Assembly: GCA_965277425.1 (NCBI GenBank)
Contig: CBDICR010000006.1
Coordinates: 124,001 to 188,000, forward strand
DNA length: 64,000 nt
From: Poindextera sp965277425
GTDB lineage: Bacteria; Pseudomonadota; Alphaproteobacteria; Caulobacterales; Caulobacteraceae
Reading direction: 5' to 3'
A model generated the notes under the pieces. That model worked only from the letters and a program-made list of their open reading frames with translations, searched no databases and was not told where the DNA came from. Position 1 is the first letter of the stretch, and each line of letters starts with the position of its first letter. Below are positions 55,341-62,778 of this stretch, in pieces. Position numbers and translations under genes: made by a program.

Positions 55341-55580
55341 ATGAACGCCTACGATCGCAATCTCGCCAACGAGCCCGGCCTCGCCGTCCTGCACTATGGG
55401 GACGGGGAGTACGCCGTGCTCAAGCCCGGCCGCTTCGTGCTCTGCGCGGTGACCGGCGAGAAGATTTCGCTGGAGGCGCTGCGCTACTGGAACCCGGTCG
55501 CCCAGGAAGCCTATGCCGGTCCGGAACAGGCGCTGAAGCGCTGGCGTGAGCTCAATCCGGACCAAGCTCGCTCAACCTAG
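55341..55580 (+). CDS. DUF2093 domain protein
   Basis: 79 residues: LAVLHYGDGEYAVLKPGRFVLCAVTGEKISLEALRYWNPVAQEAYAGPEQALKR, the DUF2093 family of small alphaproteobacterial proteins. The ATG at 55341 begins the conserved part; upstream in-frame sequence is repeat DNA. Function unknown. Stop overlaps the convergent acyltransferase stop. Confidence 0.9.
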   Translation: MNAYDRNLANEPGLAVLHYGDGEYAVLKPGRFVLCAVTGEKISLEALRYWNPVAQEAYAGPEQALKRWRELNPDQARST

Positions 55581-56500
55581 TCGCCGAGCGCCGCATAGAC
55601 CTCGTCGGTCCAGCGTTTGTGCACCCAGAACCACCAGTCCTCGGGACGGGCGCGGATGCGCTCTTCGAGGAAGGCGTTGATCACCCGCACCCCATGCGCC
55701 AGGTCCGCGGCGGGGTCGTCGGTGTTCTCAAGATAGATGGGCTCGCAGACCACGGCGCGGAAGCGGGCGCTCTTCAGCCGCTCGATATAGCCCAGCTGCA
55801 GCCGCGCCCCGGTGCGCAGCACCAGCCGCACCGCGCCGGTGGAGGTGCGCGCCGGCTGGCCGAAGAAGGGGTCGGTGATCCCCTCGTTGAACTTCTGGTC
55901 GGTCAAAAGCGCCACCGCCTCGCCGCGCTTCAGCGCCGCGAAGAGGCCGCGGATCGCCGCCGTCTCGCCCTTGGGCGCGAACATGCTGATGCCGTAGTTG
56001 CGCCGGCTCTCGATGATGCGCTGGTCGAAATAGGGGTTGTTGGTGGGCCGATAGGTGACCTGGCACTTGATGCCGGCGTCCATCAGCACCGCGGCCATCA
56101 CCTCGAAATTGGCCAGGTGGCCTGAGACATAGACCGCCGCCTCGGCGCCGCCGGCGATATCGGCCAGGCGCTCGGCGCCGATCACCTCCACGCGGCCCCT
56201 GGCCGGGGTCAGGCGATCCATCAGCGGCATCTCGAAGCAGTAGCGGCCGAAATTCCCCCACTGGGCGATCGCAACGCGCCGGCGCGCCTCGGGCGACATG
56301 TCGGGAAAGGCGATGCGCAGGTTCCGGTCCACCGTCTTTTGCACGCCGGTCAAAGGGCCGATCCAGCGCATCAGAACCGCGCCGAGATCGGAGGCGAAAT
56401 CCACCGGCAGCAGGCGCAAAACCACGGTCGCCACGTCGAATCCGAACGCCTCGATGCGCCAGATCAGGTCCTGGGCGCGGCGGCCGCGCTTGCCGGCCAT
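55577..56500 (-). CDS. LpxL/HtrB-like lipid A biosynthesis acyltransferase
   Basis: 307 residues. Acyltransferase block I VSGHLANFEVMAAVL has the catalytic His-Asn-x-x-Glu-like SGHxxNFE, and DQKFNEGITDPFFGQPARTSTGAVRLVLRTGA is block III. The C-terminal PEDWWFWVHKRW is typical of LpxL/LpxM. It adds a secondary acyl chain to lipid A at the inner membrane. Stands apart from the main lipid A operon. Confidence 0.93.
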   Translation of the reverse strand: MAGKRGRRAQDLIWRIEAFGFDVATVVLRLLPVDFASDLGAVLMRWIGPLTGVQKTVDRNLRIAFPDMSPEARRRVAIAQWGNFGRYCFEMPLMDRLTPARGRVEVIGAERLADIAGGAEAAVYVSGHLANFEVMAAVLMDAGIKCQVTYRPTNNPYFDQRIIESRRNYGISMFAPKGETAAIRGLFAALKRGEAVALLTDQKFNEGITDPFFGQPARTSTGAVRLVLRTGARLQLGYIERLKSARFRAVVCEPIYLENTDDPAADLAHGVRVINAFLEERIRARPEDWWFWVHKRWTDEVYAALGD

Positions 56501-56643
56501 GACCTATCCCGCGCCAGGCGAAACGCGCGCGGCCCGCGGCGACCGATTCAACTCTTTGGGGTTCAACCGCCACGGCATGTGGATTGCCATCGATTCACTC
56601 AGCCGTCCTGGTTTGGGACGAGAAGGTATTGAAAGGCCAGCCC

Positions 56644-57027
56644 GTGGGCAACGATATCGATCTTCATCTCGGTCGCCGGCTGCGCCGCCGCCGGCGCCTG
56701 CTCGGCCTGACCCAGCAGCAGCTCGCCTCCGTCGTCGGCGTCCGCTTCCAGCAGATTCAGAAGTACGAGTGCGGCGCCAACCGCATTTCGGCCGCCAGGA
56801 TCTGGCGGATCGCCGCGGCGCTGGAGGTTCCGGTCGGCTATTTCTACGACGGCCTGGCCGAAGGCCCGCGCTGCGACCCGCACGGCGAACAGGCCGAGGG
56901 GGGCGAGGTGCTGGCGCGCAAGGAGACCCTCGACCTGGTGCGCGCCTATTATCAGCTGGGCGAGCGCCCGCGCCGGCGGCTGCTCGACCTGGCCAAGTCC
57001 CTGCATGGGACAGCCGAGGTCAGCTGA
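56644..57027 (+). CDS. XRE-family helix-turn-helix regulator
   Basis: About 127 residues. LGRRLRRRRRLLGLTQQQLASVVGVRFQQIQKYECGANRISAARIWRIAAALEVPVGYFYDGL is a Cro/CI helix-turn-helix of the kind common in Caulobacter; a C-terminal region resembles sensor tails. Start uncertain: GTG at 56644 has AAAGG 7 bases upstream and gives MGNDIDLHLG, in agreement with relatives; TTG at 56629 and ATG at 56584 are alternatives. Confidence 0.88.
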   Translation: MGNDIDLHLGRRLRRRRRLLGLTQQQLASVVGVRFQQIQKYECGANRISAARIWRIAAALEVPVGYFYDGLAEGPRCDPHGEQAEGGEVLARKETLDLVRAYYQLGERPRRRLLDLAKSLHGTAEVS

Positions 57028-57067
57028 ACGCTTCCCGCGCGGCCCGCGAGCGTCTAAGCCGTGATGC

Positions 57068-57883
57068 ATGGCCGACGTCCTTTCGCCCGACCGCATCGAG
57101 ACGCTCGAGGCCCTGCTGATCGAGCTGAACGCCGTCTCGGCCGAGGCCATACTGCCACTCTTTCGCGTTGAGAACGGCCTGGTCGACAAGGGCCATGACG
57201 GGTGGTTCGATCCGGTCACCGAGGCCGACAAGGGCGGCGAGGCCGCCATCCGCAAATTGGTCGCCGAGCGTTTCCCCGACCATGGCTTCATCGGCGAGGA
57301 ATATGGCGAGGAGCGGGCGGGCGCCGAGTTCGTCTGGGTGCTGGATCCGATCGACGGCACCCGGGCCTTCATCGCCGGCCTGCCGGTCTGGACCACCCTG
57401 ATCGGGCTCAGGTTCCAGGGCGAGCCCGTGCTGGGCTCGATCGGACAACCCTATCTGGACGAGATCTTCCTGGGCTCGCCGACGAGCGCCCGGCTGATAG
57501 CCCGAGGGCAGAGCCGGCCGCTGAAGGTGCGCCCCTGCCCGCTTTTGACCAACGCCGTCATCGCCACCACCGATCCGGCCATCTTCGACGGCGCCGAGCG
57601 CGGCGCCTGGCGACAGGTGCGCGCGGCCGCCAAGCTCGCCCGGCTGGGCTGCGATGCCTATGCCTACGCCATGGTGGCGCTGGGCGCGCTGGACCTGGTC
57701 ATCGAGGCCGGCCTCAAGCCTTGGGACATCGAGGCGGCGATTCCCGTGATCGCCGGCGCCGGCGGGACGGTCACCGACTGGCGCGGCCAGCCGGTGGGAC
57801 CGGAGGCGGGACAGGTGGCCATCGCCGGCGATGCGGCCTGCCTTGACGAGGCCCTGGTCGCCCTCAGGCGCTCGGCAAAATAG
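57068..57883 (+). CDS. hisN: Inositol-monophosphatase-family histidinol-phosphatase
   Basis: 271 residues with the metal-binding motifs DPVTEADKGGEAAIR, IGEEYGEE, WVLDPIDGTRAFIAGLPVW and KPWDIEAAIPVIAGAGG. DPIDGTRAF and the spacing match the HisN subgroup, which removes phosphate from histidinol phosphate in histidine synthesis; other inositol-phosphatase activities are possible. Convergent and overlapping by 20 bases with the next hydrolase. Confidence 0.9.
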   Translation: MADVLSPDRIETLEALLIELNAVSAEAILPLFRVENGLVDKGHDGWFDPVTEADKGGEAAIRKLVAERFPDHGFIGEEYGEERAGAEFVWVLDPIDGTRAFIAGLPVWTTLIGLRFQGEPVLGSIGQPYLDEIFLGSPTSARLIARGQSRPLKVRPCPLLTNAVIATTDPAIFDGAERGAWRQVRAAAKLARLGCDAYAYAMVALGALDLVIEAGLKPWDIEAAIPVIAGAGGTVTDWRGQPVGPEAGQVAIAGDAACLDEALVALRRSAK

Positions 57884-58811
57884 AGGTCGCCAGGGCGTCG
57901 AACTCGCGCCAGAACAGGGCGCGGATGTCGTCGGTCTCCATCAGGATCTCGTGGAAGGCCTCGGGGATCTCCAGATAGCGGCTGTGCGGCAGATGATCGG
58001 CGACCAGCTTCTGGCCGTGATTGTCGACGAGATTGTCCAGCCCGGCGCCGATGAGGGTGACGGGGATGGCGACCTGCGCCAGCCGCCGCGTGCGGTGCAG
58101 CCAGGCGATCGCCTCGAAGGCGCTGTCGACCCAGCCCCAGGTCACCCCGCCGAGCGCCAGGTCGCGGTGCTCGAGGATCAGGGCGTGGGTGCGGTCGAAG
58201 CGGGCGCGGTCGTGGGTCAGCCGGTCGGCCTCGAAGGTCGAGGTGAAGGGATCGCCCGGGCCGCCGAGCGCATAGGCGTTGGCCGCGCCGAGGTGGGCCA
58301 TCAGCCAGACCGCGGCGCGCAGGTGAAGCTGCCGCTGAGGCTTGAGGCCGAGCATGGGCGCGCTCTGGATCGCGGCGGAAAATCGTTGCTCGCCCCGCGC
58401 CAGGGCCAGCATGGTCAGGCAGCCCCCCATCGAATGGCTGAGCGATATCCAGGGCCTGGGCAGCCGGTCCTGATAGTGGTCGAGCAGCCGACCGAAATCG
58501 GCGACCAGGTCGTGGAACCGGTCGGCATGCCCCTTCAGCGCGTCGGGCAAAAGGCGCGTCGACAGGCCCTGGCCGCGCCAGTCGTGGATCAGCACGCTGA
58601 AGCCGCGATCCCGCAGTTCGCCGATGACCTCGAAATACTTCTCGATGAATTCGGTGCGGCCGGCCGAGATCACCACCGTGCCGACCGGCTCTGCGGCCGG
58701 ATAATAGGCGGCGCGCTGGCGGTGACCGCCCGCGGCCTCGATCCATTCGGCGCTGCCGCCGGACGGGGCGGGACCGTTGGGATGAGATCGGATCGCCGGC
58801 GCGTCCAGCAT
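57864..58811 (-). CDS. Alpha/beta hydrolase, lysophospholipase (PldB) type
   Basis: 315 residues. Oxyanion region TVVISAGRTEFIEKYFEVIGEL, HDWRGQGLS, nucleophile in SLSHSMGGCLTML, Asp in IGAGLDNLVDN and His in PEAFHEILMETD. The GRTEFIEKYFE and DWRGQGxS patterns are typical of PldB-like lysophospholipases. ATG at 58811 lies 8 bases after the exported methyltransferase stop, suggesting an operon. Confidence 0.9.
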   Translation of the reverse strand: MLDAPAIRSHPNGPAPSGGSAEWIEAAGGHRQRAAYYPAAEPVGTVVISAGRTEFIEKYFEVIGELRDRGFSVLIHDWRGQGLSTRLLPDALKGHADRFHDLVADFGRLLDHYQDRLPRPWISLSHSMGGCLTMLALARGEQRFSAAIQSAPMLGLKPQRQLHLRAAVWLMAHLGAANAYALGGPGDPFTSTFEADRLTHDRARFDRTHALILEHRDLALGGVTWGWVDSAFEAIAWLHRTRRLAQVAIPVTLIGAGLDNLVDNHGQKLVADHLPHSRYLEIPEAFHEILMETDDIRALFWREFDALATSILPSA

Positions 58812-58819
58812 CGGGCGGC

Positions 58820-59716
58820 TTAAGCGCTCGTCGGCTTTGCGAACCTCAGCGTCATCCGGTCGCTCTCGCCGATGGCGTCGTATCGGGTGTGGTCGAAGGC
58901 GGGGTTGGGCGGCTGGCCCGCGGGCGCGCTGCGGCGGGTCGGCGGCAGGGTCCACACGCCGAAGGGATAGTCCTTGGTGTCCTTGGGATTGGCGTTGATC
59001 TCGGACGCCTTCTGGAAGGCGAAACCGGCCTTGCGCGCCTCGCCGATGACGTAGTCCGTCGCCACATAGCCGTCGGTGGCGTTGGGCACCATGGCGCGCG
59101 GGTCGGCGCGGTGCTCCTCCACGGCGAGAATCCCGTCGGGCCGGAGCGACGAATAGAAGTCGCCGAGCGCACGCGGCAGCGCCCCGGGGATCCCCATCAG
59201 GTCGTGCACATAGCGGCAATAGAGGATCAGATCGATCGAGTTGGCCGGGGCGACGAAGCCGCCGGCGGCGCTGAACGGCGCGTAGGTGATCGGGCCATAG
59301 ACGGCGCGATCGCCGTACTTCACCTCGAAGGCTGCGCGGCCGCGCTTGGCGCCCTCGGATGCGGCGGGATCGTTGGGATCGGCCATGCCGGCGATGTAGC
59401 CGCCGCCGCCCTGGGCGAGATAGGGCGCGACGATCTCGGTCCAATAACCGCCGCCAGGATCGATGTCGGCCACCACCAGGCCCGGCTGCAGGCCCCAGAA
59501 GCTCAAGGTCTCCAAGGGATGGCGCCAGGGGTCGCGCGCCTTGTTGGCCGCCGAGCGCTGCGGCCCGTTGACCAGGGCGACCAGGGCCGGGTCGTAATCG
59601 CTCTGCGGCGGCGGCCCGGCGTGGGGCGAATGGCGTATGGGATTGTCCTGGGCGCGCACGGCGAAGGCGGCGGCCGAGGCGATGGCGGAGGCAAGCGCCA
59701 GTCTGCGATTGATCAT
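58820..59716 (-). CDS. Exported SAM-methyltransferase-fold protein
   Basis: 298 residues. A signal peptide (MINRRLALASAIASAAAFAVRAQ) precedes a Rossmann methyltransferase-like domain: LETLSFWGLQPGLVVADIDPGGGYWTEIVAPYL, and LRPDGILAVEEHRADPR. This COG4798-type family is unusual in being exported, where S-adenosylmethionine is absent; the motif I Asp-Pro-Gly-Gly-Gly is retained. Function unknown. Confidence 0.88.
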   Translation of the reverse strand: MINRRLALASAIASAAAFAVRAQDNPIRHSPHAGPPPQSDYDPALVALVNGPQRSAANKARDPWRHPLETLSFWGLQPGLVVADIDPGGGYWTEIVAPYLAQGGGGYIAGMADPNDPAASEGAKRGRAAFEVKYGDRAVYGPITYAPFSAAGGFVAPANSIDLILYCRYVHDLMGIPGALPRALGDFYSSLRPDGILAVEEHRADPRAMVPNATDGYVATDYVIGEARKAGFAFQKASEINANPKDTKDYPFGVWTLPPTRRSAPAGQPPNPAFDHTRYDAIGESDRMTLRFAKPTSA

Positions 59717-59879
59717 GCGTCAAGCCTTGAGCGTGTCAGGACGGCATTTCAAGGGCGCCGATGCGGGCGCGCAAGCCCTTGAACGGCGAATTGCGCCTCC
59801 TACCTCATTGGCGAAGGCGCTGGATGTCCGGGCCTTTACGGACCCGCGTGCGGCCAGATTGAAGGCGCGCGCTCAGGAT

Positions 59880-59920
59880 CCGTACTCAAATCGCGACCTT
59901 GCTCAAGCAGGAGGATGCTT
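59880..59920 (+). promoter_or_regulatory. Likely ROSE-type RNA thermometer before hsp20
   Basis: The leader before the Hsp20 start reads CCTTGCTCAAGCAGGAGG (59897-59914), where the UUGCU motif folds back on GCAGGAGG that contains the ribosome site. UUGCU opposite the Shine-Dalgarno is the hallmark of ROSE thermometers of alphaproteobacterial small heat-shock genes. A further small hairpin (GTCCG/CGGAC, 59826-59843) lies upstream. Confidence 0.6.
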
Positions 59921-60379
59921 ATGCGTACGATCGACTTCACCCCCCTTTATCGCTCCGCCGTCGGCTTCGACCGGCTGGCCGCGCTGCTGGACGCCGCCGC
60001 GGCGACCGACAGCGCCTCGGGCTATCCGCCCTACAATATCGAACGGACCGACGAGAACGCCTACCGGATCGAGATCGCCGTCGCCGGGTTCAAACCCGAA
60101 GAGCTGACGATCGAAGCCAAGGAAAACACGCTCACCGTCCAGGGCCGCAAGGTCGCCAACGACGAGACCCGTCGCTTCCTGCACCGCGGCCTGGCCGAGC
60201 GCAATTTCGAGCGCCGCTTCCAGCTCGCCGACTACGTGGTGGTGACCGAGGCCCAGCTGACCGACGGCCTCCTGGCCATTTCGCTGAAGCGCGAACTGCC
60301 CGAGCAGCTCAAGCCGCGCCGCATCGAGATCAAGGCCGGCGCCGAGACGCCCGTCCTCGAGACCGACAAGGCGGCTTAA
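59921..60379 (+). CDS. Small heat-shock protein Hsp20 (IbpA-like)
   Basis: 152 residues. Alpha-crystallin domain with PPYNIERTDENAYRIEIAVAGFKPEELTIEAKENTLTVQGRK and RRFLHRGLAERNFERRFQLADYV, C-terminal IxI-like PRRIEI. Holdase that binds unfolding proteins. Start at ATG 59921: AGGAGG ends 6 bases upstream, while the ATG at 59915 is directly against it. Translation is probably controlled by the ROSE-like leader. Confidence 0.94.
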   Translation: MRTIDFTPLYRSAVGFDRLAALLDAAAATDSASGYPPYNIERTDENAYRIEIAVAGFKPEELTIEAKENTLTVQGRKVANDETRRFLHRGLAERNFERRFQLADYVVVTEAQLTDGLLAISLKRELPEQLKPRRIEIKAGAETPVLETDKAA

Positions 60380-60460
60380 GACGGCCGGCGGATGTCTGAA
60401 CGCCGTGAAGAGCGGCGCAGCGATGCGCCGCCCTTTTTCGTGGAGACCGTGGCTCCCCTC

Positions 60461-61219
60461 TCACCATGGGATCGTCTCGTTTTCCCAACGCGTGAACATT
60501 CCCGTCGGGCCGTCCCGGCCGAGCAGCGCGACGCGCACCGCCTCGCGGGCGCCCTCCTCGAGCGTCTCCGTGCCCGCGTATCCGTTGAGGTTGGTCTTGG
60601 TGAAGCCCGGAGAGACGGCGTTGACCTTGATCCCCTCGGGCTCCAGCTCCAGCGCCATGGCCAGCGTCAAAGCGTTGAGCGCCGTCTTGGAGGCCGGGTA
60701 GACGGGGCCGAAGATCGCGCGGTAGGAGAAGGCCGGGTCCGAATTCGTCGTCAGCGACCCAACGCCGCTCGACACGTTGACGATGCGGGCGCCCGGCGTC
60801 TGGCGCAACAGCGGCAGCATCGCCTGGTAAACGGCGAGGATCCCGAACACGTTGGTGTCCCAAACCGCGCGCATTTCATCGAGCGACACGACGCTCGGGC
60901 GGGTCGTCTTTGAGTATGCCTCGACGGATTGGCCGGGCTGCTTGTTCGTATTCGAGATGGCCGCGTTCTGGATCAGCACGTCCAGACGGCCGAACTCGCC
61001 GCCAACCCGCTCCGCCGCGGCGGTGATCGAGGCATGATCCGTCACGTCGAGCTGCAGCGCGCGGGCGTCCGGACCGATCTCCGTAGCCGCGGCCTCGCCG
61101 CGCTCGAGGTTGCGCGAGCCGACCAGTACGGTGAAGCCGTGGGCCACCAGATCCTTGGCGATCTGAAGACCGATGCCTTGATTGGCCCCGGTGACCAGGG
61201 CGACGGGTTTGTCTTGCAT
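60461..61219 (-). CDS. Short-chain dehydrogenase/reductase
   Basis: 252 residues from ATG 61219 (MQDKPVALVTGANQGIGLQIAKDL). NAD(P)-binding TGANQGIG, NAA motif QNAAIS, catalytic Ser in NVSSGVG and YPASK give a complete classical SDR. The region between start and TetR gene holds a GGATCA-A-TGATCC palindrome, so the divergent TetR probably controls it. Substrate unknown. Confidence 0.93.
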   Translation of the reverse strand: MQDKPVALVTGANQGIGLQIAKDLVAHGFTVLVGSRNLERGEAAATEIGPDARALQLDVTDHASITAAAERVGGEFGRLDVLIQNAAISNTNKQPGQSVEAYSKTTRPSVVSLDEMRAVWDTNVFGILAVYQAMLPLLRQTPGARIVNVSSGVGSLTTNSDPAFSYRAIFGPVYPASKTALNALTLAMALELEPEGIKVNAVSPGFTKTNLNGYAGTETLEEGAREAVRVALLGRDGPTGMFTRWENETIPW

Positions 61220-61303
61220 GCGTGCCTCGTTGGTTGGTGGTTTGTTGCCAGCGCTTTCCGGCTCCATTAGAACCTCAAGCGGATCGCTGTTCCGAATTTA
61301 TAT

Positions 61304-61316
61304 GGATCAATGATCC
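61304..61316. promoter_or_regulatory. TetR operator candidate GGATCA-A-TGATCC
   Basis: Perfect 13-base palindrome in the divergent region between the SDR gene and the TetR gene. It overlaps the ATG at 61310, which supports the downstream GTG (61337) as the real start of the regulator. Confidence 0.6.
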
Positions 61317-61336
61317 GTTTTGCAAGGGGAGACCTC

Positions 61337-61969
61337 GTGATCGACAGACCGCAGGACCGCAACGAGGTCGCGGGGATCCGGGGGGGCGCGGAACGGCGCG
61401 TGCGCGCCGACGCACAGCGCAGCCTCGACGCGTTGCTCCACGCGGCCAAGGCGGTGTTTGCAACCTCAGGCGTGGACGCGCCGGTAAGGGAAATCGCGGA
61501 GAAGGCGGGCGTCGGGCTCGGCACCCTTTACCGGCATTTTCCGCAGCGCTCGGACCTGATCGCCGCCGTCTTCCGTCGCGAAATCGACGTCTGCGCCGAT
61601 GCCGCGCCGATCCTGTCAGCCGAGCGAGGGCCCTTCGACGCGCTTGCGAGCTGGATGCAGCGATACGCGGCCTTCATCGCCGCCAAGCGTGGCCTCGCCG
61701 AGGCTCTGCACTCGGGCGATCCGGCGTACGACACCCTGCCGCTCTACTTCGACCGGCGGCTTCGCCCCGCCGTTCGTATGCTTCTCAAGGCCGCGACCGC
61801 CGCGGGCGAAGTTCGCACCGACGTCGATGCCGACGAGCTTCTCGGCGCGGTGGCCAGCCTGTGTATATCGGCCCACAATGCCGGACCCGGCCGGGCGGAG
61901 CGCATGGTCGCCCTCCTCGTCGACGGGCTTCGCTATGGCGCAAACTCGTCGGCGACCCCACGTTCCTGA
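61337..61969 (+). CDS. TetR-family transcriptional regulator
   Basis: 210 residues. Helix-turn-helix RSLDALLHAAKAVFATSGVDAPVREIAEKAGVGLGTLYRHFPQRSDLI, then ligand domain (LLGAVASLCISAHNAG). The start at GTG 61337 has AAGGGGAG 5 to 6 bases upstream and avoids beginning within the operator palindrome; ATG 61310 is an alternative. Divergent from the SDR gene, which it probably represses. Confidence 0.92.
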   Translation: MIDRPQDRNEVAGIRGGAERRVRADAQRSLDALLHAAKAVFATSGVDAPVREIAEKAGVGLGTLYRHFPQRSDLIAAVFRREIDVCADAAPILSAERGPFDALASWMQRYAAFIAAKRGLAEALHSGDPAYDTLPLYFDRRLRPAVRMLLKAATAAGEVRTDVDADELLGAVASLCISAHNAGPGRAERMVALLVDGLRYGANSSATPRS

Positions 61970-62182
61970 GCCGCTGGCGTCGTTTCAGGCCGGCGCCGTG
62001 ACCTGCTCCGAAGGCGCCGGAGCGGCATCAACCTCGGTCCCGAGGCGGCTTGACCCTGCTCTCTATCTGGGCGGCGCGGGATCGGGGCCCGCGTTGCTCA
62101 CCGTGGCGTCGCGATCGGCCGTGTAATAACAACGGCGCCTGACTTCCAACGACCAGGGCCAGGAGCCTTCTGAGATTTGCCG

Positions 62183-62701
62183 ATGTCTTTGATGGTGCTT
62201 AACGTGGTCGGCAGCGACCGACCCGGACTCACGCGGGCGTTGGCGGCCGCCGTTCTCTCGGCCGGCGGTAATTGGCTGGAAAGCCATCTCAGCCGACTGG
62301 GCGGCCTCTATGTCGGGGCGGTGCTGGTCGAAGTGGAAGCCGATGCCGTTGAGGACTTGCGGTCCACCGTCGGCGCGGTGGATGCCCATGGCCTGGAGGT
62401 GCGAATTGCGCCCGCCATCGACCAGAGCGGCGTTGACGGCGAGGCCTTCTATTTCAGCCTGGTCGGCCAGGATCAGCCTGGGATCGTAAACCAGGTGACC
62501 ACGGTGCTGAGCGGCCTCGGCGCAAATATCGAGACGTTCAAATCCTGGATCGACGCCGAGCCGCACGCCGGCGCCCCGCTGTTCCACATCGAGGCGCGCC
62601 TTAGGCTCCCGACCGAACTCTGGGCCAGCCGAATCCAGGCGGCGTTGGAGGACATCTCGGCTGAGATCATGGTCGATGTGGCGCTTAAGCCGGCAGAGTA
62701 G
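62183..62701 (+). CDS. Double-ACT-domain protein (GcvR-like)
   Basis: 172 residues with two ACT domains: MVLNVVGSDRPGLTRALAAAVLSAGGNWLESHLSRLGGLYVGAVLVE and FSLVGQDQPGIVNQVTTVLSGLGANIETFKSWIDAE. GcvR-type proteins bind glycine or other amino acids and regulate the glycine cleavage system; no gcv gene is nearby, so the role is uncertain. ATG 62183 is chosen over TTG 62177. The 213 bases before it contain no clear gene. Confidence 0.88.
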   Translation: MSLMVLNVVGSDRPGLTRALAAAVLSAGGNWLESHLSRLGGLYVGAVLVEVEADAVEDLRSTVGAVDAHGLEVRIAPAIDQSGVDGEAFYFSLVGQDQPGIVNQVTTVLSGLGANIETFKSWIDAEPHAGAPLFHIEARLRLPTELWASRIQAALEDISAEIMVDVALKPAE

Positions 62702-62778
62702 CAAACGGCCGCGCCAATGACCGCCGGCCCAAACGGATTGTCTTCCAGGGAGACAGGGCGAGTGCGCCCGGCTCGGCC

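Noticed and set aside
55170..55565. Minus-strand open frame opposite the DUF2093 gene
   Set aside because: It runs through repeat DNA and lies antisense to a recognised gene.
59778..59806. RpoH-type promoter before hsp20 (CTTGAA with a weak downstream box)
   Set aside because: CTTGAA is present but the -10 side does not fit the heat-shock consensus well enough to claim.
61970..62182. Gene between the TetR and ACT-domain genes
   Set aside because: Open frames here are short extensions of shadows of neighbouring genes; nothing supported.
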